Assembly (NCBI RefSeq): GCF_900230285.1
Contig: NZ_OCNK01000007.1
Location: 1 to 64,000 of the forward strand
Reading direction: 5' to 3'
DNA: 64,000 bases
Source of the DNA: Blastococcus haudaquaticus
GTDB taxonomy: Bacteria; Actinomycetota; Actinomycetes; Mycobacteriales; Geodermatophilaceae
Position numbers and translations under genes: made by a program. Positions within the stretch are counted from its first letter, which is position 1. Each line of letters opens with the position of its first letter. Of the stretch, positions 60,552-64,000 are shown in pieces. The notes below the pieces were generated by a model. The model searched no databases. It saw only the letters and a list, made by a program, of their open reading frames with translations, and was not told where the DNA came from.

Positions 60552-61517
60552 TCAGACGGTGAGCACGACCTTGCCCGCGGCCCGGCCGTCGCGCAGGTAC
60601 CGGATCGCCGCGCCGGCATCGGCCAGCGGGAAGGTCCGGTCGAGCGGCGCCTGCAGGGTGCCGGCGGCGAGCTGGTCGGCCAGGCTCTGCAGGTCGGCCT
60701 CGTTCGGCATGGAGACGTAGCTGCGCAGCTTCTGCCGGATGAACGGGGACAGCAGCATCCCGAGCAGCTGCCGCTCGATGCCCTGCCGCCAGTCGCCGAC
60801 CTCGGCCCCGACGATGACGAGGGTGCCCGTGGGCGTCAGCGCCCGACGCAGCTCGCGCAGCTTCCGGTTGCCGCCGGTGTCGAGGATGAGGTCGTAGCGG
60901 CGTCCGCCGTCGGTGATGCCCTCGCGGGTGTAGTCGAGGACGTCGTCGGCACCGAGGGACCGGACGAAGTCGATCTTCCCGGGGCTGCAGATGCCGGTGA
61001 CGTCGGCGCCGGCCGCGACCGCGAGCTGCACCGCGTACGAGCCCACTCCCCCGCCGGCGCCGATGACCAGCACCCGCTGCCCGGGCTGGACCTCGCCCTT
61101 CCGCAATCCCTGCAGCGCGGCGAGCGCCGAGATCGGGACGGCGGCCGCCTCCTCGAACGACACGGTCGCCGGCTTGGGCACCAGGTTCTTCGCCGGCGCC
61201 GTCGCGTACTCGGCGTACGTGCTCGTGCCGCTGCCGAACACCTCGTCGCCCGGCCGGAAGCGGGTCACGTTCGCGCCGACCGCCGTCACCACCCCGGCGA
61301 CGTCCATGCCGGGCACGGGGTTCTTCGGCTTCCGGAGCCCGAAGCCGGCGAGCCGGATCGCCCTCGGCAGGCCGGTGATCAGGTGCCACTGCCCCTGGTC
61401 GACACCGGCGGCGACCACGCGCACCAGCACGTCGTCGTCCCCGACGACCGGCTCGTCGACGGTGTCGAAGCGCAGGTCCTCCGGCGGTCCGTACGTCTCC
61501 CGCACGATCGCCTTCAT
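60552..61517 (-). CDS. zinc-independent alcohol dehydrogenase/quinone oxidoreductase family
   Basis: A 321-aa medium-chain dehydrogenase: MKAIVRETYGPPEDLRF, a GroES-like fold with GMDVAGVVTAVGANVTRF, and the NADPH-binding GAGGGVGSYAVQLAVAAGA. No structural or catalytic zinc Cys/His set is present, so it is of the quinone-reductase type. It is the last gene of a three-gene operon; its ATG shares one base with the stop of the preceding gene. It may reduce a quinone or electrophile sensed by the ArsR-like regulator (inference). Confidence 0.88.
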   Translation of the reverse strand: MKAIVRETYGPPEDLRFDTVDEPVVGDDDVLVRVVAAGVDQGQWHLITGLPRAIRLAGFGLRKPKNPVPGMDVAGVVTAVGANVTRFRPGDEVFGSGTSTYAEYATAPAKNLVPKPATVSFEEAAAVPISALAALQGLRKGEVQPGQRVLVIGAGGGVGSYAVQLAVAAGADVTGICSPGKIDFVRSLGADDVLDYTREGITDGGRRYDLILDTGGNRKLRELRRALTPTGTLVIVGAEVGDWRQGIERQLLGMLLSPFIRQKLRSYVSMPNEADLQSLADQLAAGTLQAPLDRTFPLADAGAAIRYLRDGRAAGKVVLTV

Positions 61518-61798
61518 CAGTCGACCGTGCGCAGGATCTGCTCGATGGACGCCGTCCGCGAGCGCAGCTCGGAGACGTCGGCGGCGGTGCGCTGCTGGGC
61601 GTCGAGGGTCTTCTCGGCGAGCTGCTCGTAGCGGCCGATCAGCTGGCGCAGGTCCGCGTCCTGCTGAGCGGCGACCTTCATCTTGCGGGACTCCAGGACG
61701 GTGGCTGCCGCGCCGCCGATCAGGAGCAGGACCGCGAGGACGATGCCGAGGATCAGGATCGCCTCCGGCCACGTGGTGCCGGTGTCGACGGTGTTCAA
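61517..61798 (-). CDS. small single-pass membrane protein with coiled coil
   Basis: A 93-aa protein from a TTG start. The TTG overlaps the stop of the upstream regulator (TTGA, the TTG equivalent of ATGA) and follows AAGGAGAAG at good spacing, which decides the start. One membrane helix (ILILGIVLAVLLLIGGAA) lies near residues 14-34; the rest is a charged coiled coil (RQLIGRYEQLAEKTLDAQQR). No enzyme domain is present. Its stop overlaps the dehydrogenase start by one base. Confidence 0.65.
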   Translation of the reverse strand: MNTVDTGTTWPEAILILGIVLAVLLLIGGAAATVLESRKMKVAAQQDADLRQLIGRYEQLAEKTLDAQQRTAADVSELRSRTASIEQILRTVD

Positions 61799-62148
61799 CG
61801 GGGCTTCTCCTTGTCTGCGGGACCCGGGGCGGGGTCCGGTCGGGTGAGCGTCGCGGCGGCCTGCGCGACGGACTCTGCGGTGAGGTGCAGGTCGAAGTCG
61901 GCGACCTCGAAGTACTTCATGGCCTTGCCGTCGTCGGACAGCTCGAGGGTGCCGACGACGAGGCCCGCGGCCTCGAGCCGTTGCAGGTGCATGTGCAGCA
62001 GCGGCCGGCTGATGCCGATCTCGCGGGCCAGGTGGCTGACGTAGTCGCGGCCGTGGGCGAGCGTGGCGAGGATGCGCAGCCGGATGGGGTTGGCCAGGGC
62101 AGCCAGCACCTCGACCAGATGGTCGCCGCTCGGCCGGTCCGGCGTCAT
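61795..62148 (-). CDS. ArsR-like winged-helix transcriptional regulator
   Basis: A 117-aa regulator with a winged helix: LANPIRLRILATLAHG, YVSHLAREIGISRPLLHMHL (recognition helix) and LEAAGLVVGTLELSDDGKAM (wing). No metal-binding Cys are present, so it senses something other than metal. It starts a coupled operon with a membrane protein and a dehydrogenase. The 112-bp gap to the divergent GST gene contains TTCACGTGTAAGAAC and TTTCACATGTC-related half sites that could be operators; this is tentative. Confidence 0.8.
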   Translation of the reverse strand: MTPDRPSGDHLVEVLAALANPIRLRILATLAHGRDYVSHLAREIGISRPLLHMHLQRLEAAGLVVGTLELSDDGKAMKYFEVADFDLHLTAESVAQAAATLTRPDPAPGPADKEKPR

Positions 62149-62260
62149 GCCGCTCCTTCACGTGTAAGAACTTTCTGACATGTGAAACGTAGAGGTGTTC
62201 CGTGCGTTCGCGCAAGGGGGTGCGCGGTTGAGCCACCCCGGCATCGGGAAGGCTGGAACG

Positions 62261-63295
62261 GTGAGTGACGACAACAGCGGGTCCGGGTACGTCGAGTCCG
62301 AGTACACGCGCGACTCCAAGTACCTCTCCGACCGGATCACCGCGGACGGGTCCAGCGGGTGGCAGGTCGAGCCGGGTCGCTACCGGTTGGTCGTGGCGCG
62401 GGCCTGCCCGTGGGCGAACCGGTCGGTCATCGTCCGCCGCCTGCTCGGGCTGGAGCCGGTCATCTCGATGGGCATGTGCGGGCCCACGCACGACGAGCGC
62501 AGCTGGACCTTCGACCTCGACCCCGACGGCCGGGACCCGGTGCTCGGGTACGAGCGCCTGCAGGAGGCCTTCCTCGCCCGCGACCCGCAGTACTCACGGG
62601 GCATCACGGTGCCGGCGATGGTCGACGTCCCCTCCGGCGCCGTCGTCACCAACGACTTCCCGCAGATGACGCTCGACTTCTCCACGCAGTGGACGGCGTA
62701 CCACCGCGACGGCGCCCCGGATCTCTACCCGGAGCACCTGCGCGACGAGATGGACGACGTCATGCAGCGCGTCTACAACGAGGTCAACAACGGCGTCTAC
62801 CGGTGCGGCTTCTCCGGGTCGCAGCGCGCGTACGACAAGGCCTACCAGCGGCTGTTCGACGCGCTCGACTGGCTCAGCGAGCGGCTGGAGAGCCAGCGGT
62901 TCCTGATGGGCGGGCAGATCACCGAGGCCGACGTGCGGCTGTTCACCACCCTGGCCCGGTTCGACACCGTCTACCACGGCCACTTCAAGTGCAACCGGCA
63001 GAAGCTCACCGAGATGCCGGTGCTGTGGGCCTACGCGCGCGACCTGTTCCAGACGCCCGGGTTCGGCGACACGACCGACTTCCCGCAGATCAAGGAGCAC
63101 TACTACGTCGTCCACGCCGACATCAATCCGACGCAGATCATCCCGTCGGGGCCGGACACGTCGAACTGGCTGATCCCGCACGACCGGGAGCAGCTCGGCG
63201 ACGCGCCCTTCGGCGACGGCACCCCTCCCGGCCCGGTGTTCGAGGGCGAAGAGGTGCCGGCCGACCACGGTCCCGGAGGCATCCCGCACCGCTGA
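62261..63295 (+). CDS. glutathionyl/mycothiyl-hydroquinone reductase-like GST family protein
   Basis: A 344-aa protein of the Ecm4/YqjG GST-omega-like family: the catalytic RACPWANR (Cys49), VTNDFPQMTLDF, the C-terminal GST domain with VYNEVNNGVYRCGFSGSQ, and RFDTVYHGHFKCNRQKL. These enzymes reduce glutathionyl-hydroquinones; actinobacteria lack glutathione, so mycothiol adducts are the likely substrate (inference). GTG at 62261 has GGGAAGG upstream. It is divergent from the ArsR-like operon, and a shared response to quinones would make sense. Confidence 0.85.
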   Translation: MSDDNSGSGYVESEYTRDSKYLSDRITADGSSGWQVEPGRYRLVVARACPWANRSVIVRRLLGLEPVISMGMCGPTHDERSWTFDLDPDGRDPVLGYERLQEAFLARDPQYSRGITVPAMVDVPSGAVVTNDFPQMTLDFSTQWTAYHRDGAPDLYPEHLRDEMDDVMQRVYNEVNNGVYRCGFSGSQRAYDKAYQRLFDALDWLSERLESQRFLMGGQITEADVRLFTTLARFDTVYHGHFKCNRQKLTEMPVLWAYARDLFQTPGFGDTTDFPQIKEHYYVVHADINPTQIIPSGPDTSNWLIPHDREQLGDAPFGDGTPPGPVFEGEEVPADHGPGGIPHR

Positions 63296-63302
63296 CCGCG
63301 CC

Positions 63303-63311
63303 TGTGGACAA
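63303..63311. other. isolated DnaA-box match
   Basis: TGTGGACAA is the exact complement of the high-GC consensus DnaA box TTGTCCACA. It stands alone, with no cluster and no dnaA or dnaN gene, so it is not evidence of an origin. It may be chance or a DnaA-titrating site. Confidence 0.3.
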
Positions 63312-63323
63312 CGCCTGACCGGG

Positions 63324-63348
63324 CCGCCACCGGCTGCCACGGTGGCGG
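63324..63348. promoter_or_regulatory. hairpin abutting a start codon
   Basis: CCGCCACC at 63324-63331 pairs perfectly with GGTGGCGG at 63341-63348 around a 9-nt loop, one base before the ATG at 63350. The downstream arm is also the only purine-rich ribosome-binding candidate, so the hairpin could hide it. It could alternatively terminate the upstream GST transcript. Confidence 0.45.
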
Positions 63349-63349
63349 C

Positions 63350-63790
63350 ATGACGACGACACCACCGCTGGCCGACGTGCCGATCCGCTCCGCCGACGAA
63401 CTGACCCGTCGCTGGACGATGCTGCTGCACCCGCCGGTGTTCGGCGCCCGCAGTCTCTGGCTGTCCTGGTTCGGCACCGACGGCCGCATGCTGCCGGTCG
63501 TCGTGCCGGTCGACGACATCCCGCTCGTCCCCGAGCCGGCGATGCTCATGAATCTGCGCCAGGTGCACGACTCGATCGCCGAGGAGCACCTGGACGGCGA
63601 GGGGCACCTCGCGATGGCGCTCTGCCGGCCCGGTGACCCCCGCATCACCGAGGACGACGACGAGTGGGCGGAGGCACTGCGGTCGACTCTGGACGACGGC
63701 CGGATCGACGGCTCGTGGAGCCTGCACCTGGCTGCGGGCGGGAGCGTGGTGCCGCTCGTGCCGGCGCCGCGTCGGGTGTGGTCGCGGTGA
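63350..63790 (+). CDS. hypothetical protein
   Basis: A 146-aa soluble protein with a Gly/Asp-rich, moderately acidic composition: RSLWLSWFGTDGRMLPVVVPVDD, a QVHDSIAEEHLDGEGHLAMAL stretch and a Pro-rich C-terminus. It resembles small DUF proteins of actinobacteria with an RPGDPRITEDDDEWAEAL segment, but no family name can be given. The ATG is directly preceded by a hairpin. Confidence 0.65.
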   Translation: MTTTPPLADVPIRSADELTRRWTMLLHPPVFGARSLWLSWFGTDGRMLPVVVPVDDIPLVPEPAMLMNLRQVHDSIAEEHLDGEGHLAMALCRPGDPRITEDDDEWAEALRSTLDDGRIDGSWSLHLAAGGSVVPLVPAPRRVWSR

Positions 63791-63889
63791 GTCCTGACTG
63801 ACGGGGTCGTTCACCCGATCGCGCGGAGACGGCCCGCTCTGTCCACAGCGAGCGGGAGAACCGCGTCTCCGAGTGATTACTCTCCGGCT

Positions 63890-64000
63890 GTGCGTGATCT
63901 TCGGGGACTGAATCGCGTGGTCATCAGCGTCCTGGTCGGGACGGCGGTGCTCACCGGTTGCTCGGAGAAGCAGCCGGCGAACGACACGCTGCCTTCGTCG
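63890..64000 (+). CDS. lipoprotein, N-terminal fragment
   Basis: Open from a GTG to the window edge (37 codons). A short basic start is followed by the hydrophobic segment VVISVLVGTAVLTGC; LTGC is a lipobox, so the Cys at residue 24 is expected to be lipidated after signal peptidase II cleavage. The mature part has only begun (SEKQPANDTLPSS). No function can be assigned. Confidence 0.65.
   Translation, partial: MRDLRGLNRVVISVLVGTAVLTGCSEKQPANDTLPSS

Noticed and set aside
63303-63311. Replication origin suggested by a perfect DnaA box
   Set aside because: A single box with only scattered one-mismatch relatives (near 170 and 63840), and no dnaA, dnaN or AT-rich unwinding region.
1-64000. Many long open frames on the opposite strand or in other frames across the window
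   Set aside because: High GC leaves stop-free shadows. Their translations are Arg/Pro/Ala/Gly-rich with no recognisable motifs and overlap genes with clear family signatures.
1-64000. CRISPR arrays, tRNA or rRNA genes
   Set aside because: No regularly spaced repeats and no T-loop-like TTCGANTCC context with a matching cloverleaf were found on reading.

Overview
This 64 kb window is chromosomal DNA from a high-GC actinobacterium, most likely a member of the Geodermatophilaceae (Blastococcus, Modestobacter, Geodermatophilus group). That placement is an inference. It rests on very GC-rich codon use with many GTG starts, the N-terminus of a DUF222/HNH endonuclease at the left edge with a LexA-like box, mycobacterial CtpI-type and DUF4916 proteins, Excalibur and chaplin-like secreted proteins, and several GGDEF-EAL proteins. 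No tRNA, rRNA, CRISPR array, integrase or intact insertion sequence was seen.

Left part (1-17.5 kb). An SMP-30 family lactonase-like gene is followed by the most unusual locus of the window, a tightly coupled four-gene operon (1297-6762). It encodes an alpha/beta hydrolase, a CHAT-like protein lacking the catalytic pair, an intact-looking CHAT protease, and a third caspase-fold-like (gingipain/C25-like) protein; every junction overlaps by 1 or 4 bases. Next come a cysteine-less thioredoxin-reductase-like flavoprotein with a pseudo-receiver, a HAD protein, a peptidoglycan glycosyltransferase, a DUF4253 protein, a VapBC toxin-antitoxin pair, a CocE-type hydrolase, a DHFR-like reductase and an ADP-ribosylglycohydrolase fused to a dual-specificity phosphatase.

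Defence island (17.7-23.7 kb). Base composition drops visibly here. A C5-cytosine methyltransferase, a Vsr endonuclease, a candidate PD-(D/E)XK restriction enzyme, a MORC/Hsp90-like GHKL ATPase with a translationally coupled Rossmann-like partner, a Phd-like antitoxin and a small zinc-ribbon protein form an elaborated restriction-modification locus.

Middle (23.8-38.3 kb). A crotonase is followed by a TM0106-family protein combining a Cas4/RecB-like nuclease, a DEDD exonuclease-like domain and an SF1 helicase. Its 5' end is duplicated 1.9 kb away, and the two copies bracket a membrane protein with a HEPN-like RNxxxH motif. Then come an Excalibur protein, an MFS transporter, and a very large CtpI-like P-type ATPase bracketed by two near-identical 711-bp direct repeats, each holding a tandem ABM-fold protein.

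Cell-surface and signalling part (38.3-45 kb). This holds a secreted protein, a decayed EAL gene remnant, a DUF4916 NUDIX-like protein, a chaplin-like repeat protein with an LAxTG sorting signal, a Pro/Val-rich secreted protein, a membrane GGDEF-EAL enzyme and a DUF4407 membrane protein.

Right part (45-64 kb). Two hypothetical proteins precede a MacB/FtsX-type ABC exporter, an amino-acid/polyamine permease and a copper amine oxidase with a Cys/His-rich tail, all on one strand and suggesting amine import and oxidation. After a bidirectional terminator come a TIGR03086 protein, a DUF1810 protein, a CBS-GGDEF-EAL protein, and two hemerythrin-domain proteins flanking a large HTH/NB-ARC regulator. 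A three-gene coupled operon (ArsR-like regulator, small coiled-coil membrane protein, quinone-reductase-like dehydrogenase), an Ecm4-type GST, a small hypothetical and the start of a lipoprotein gene complete the window.
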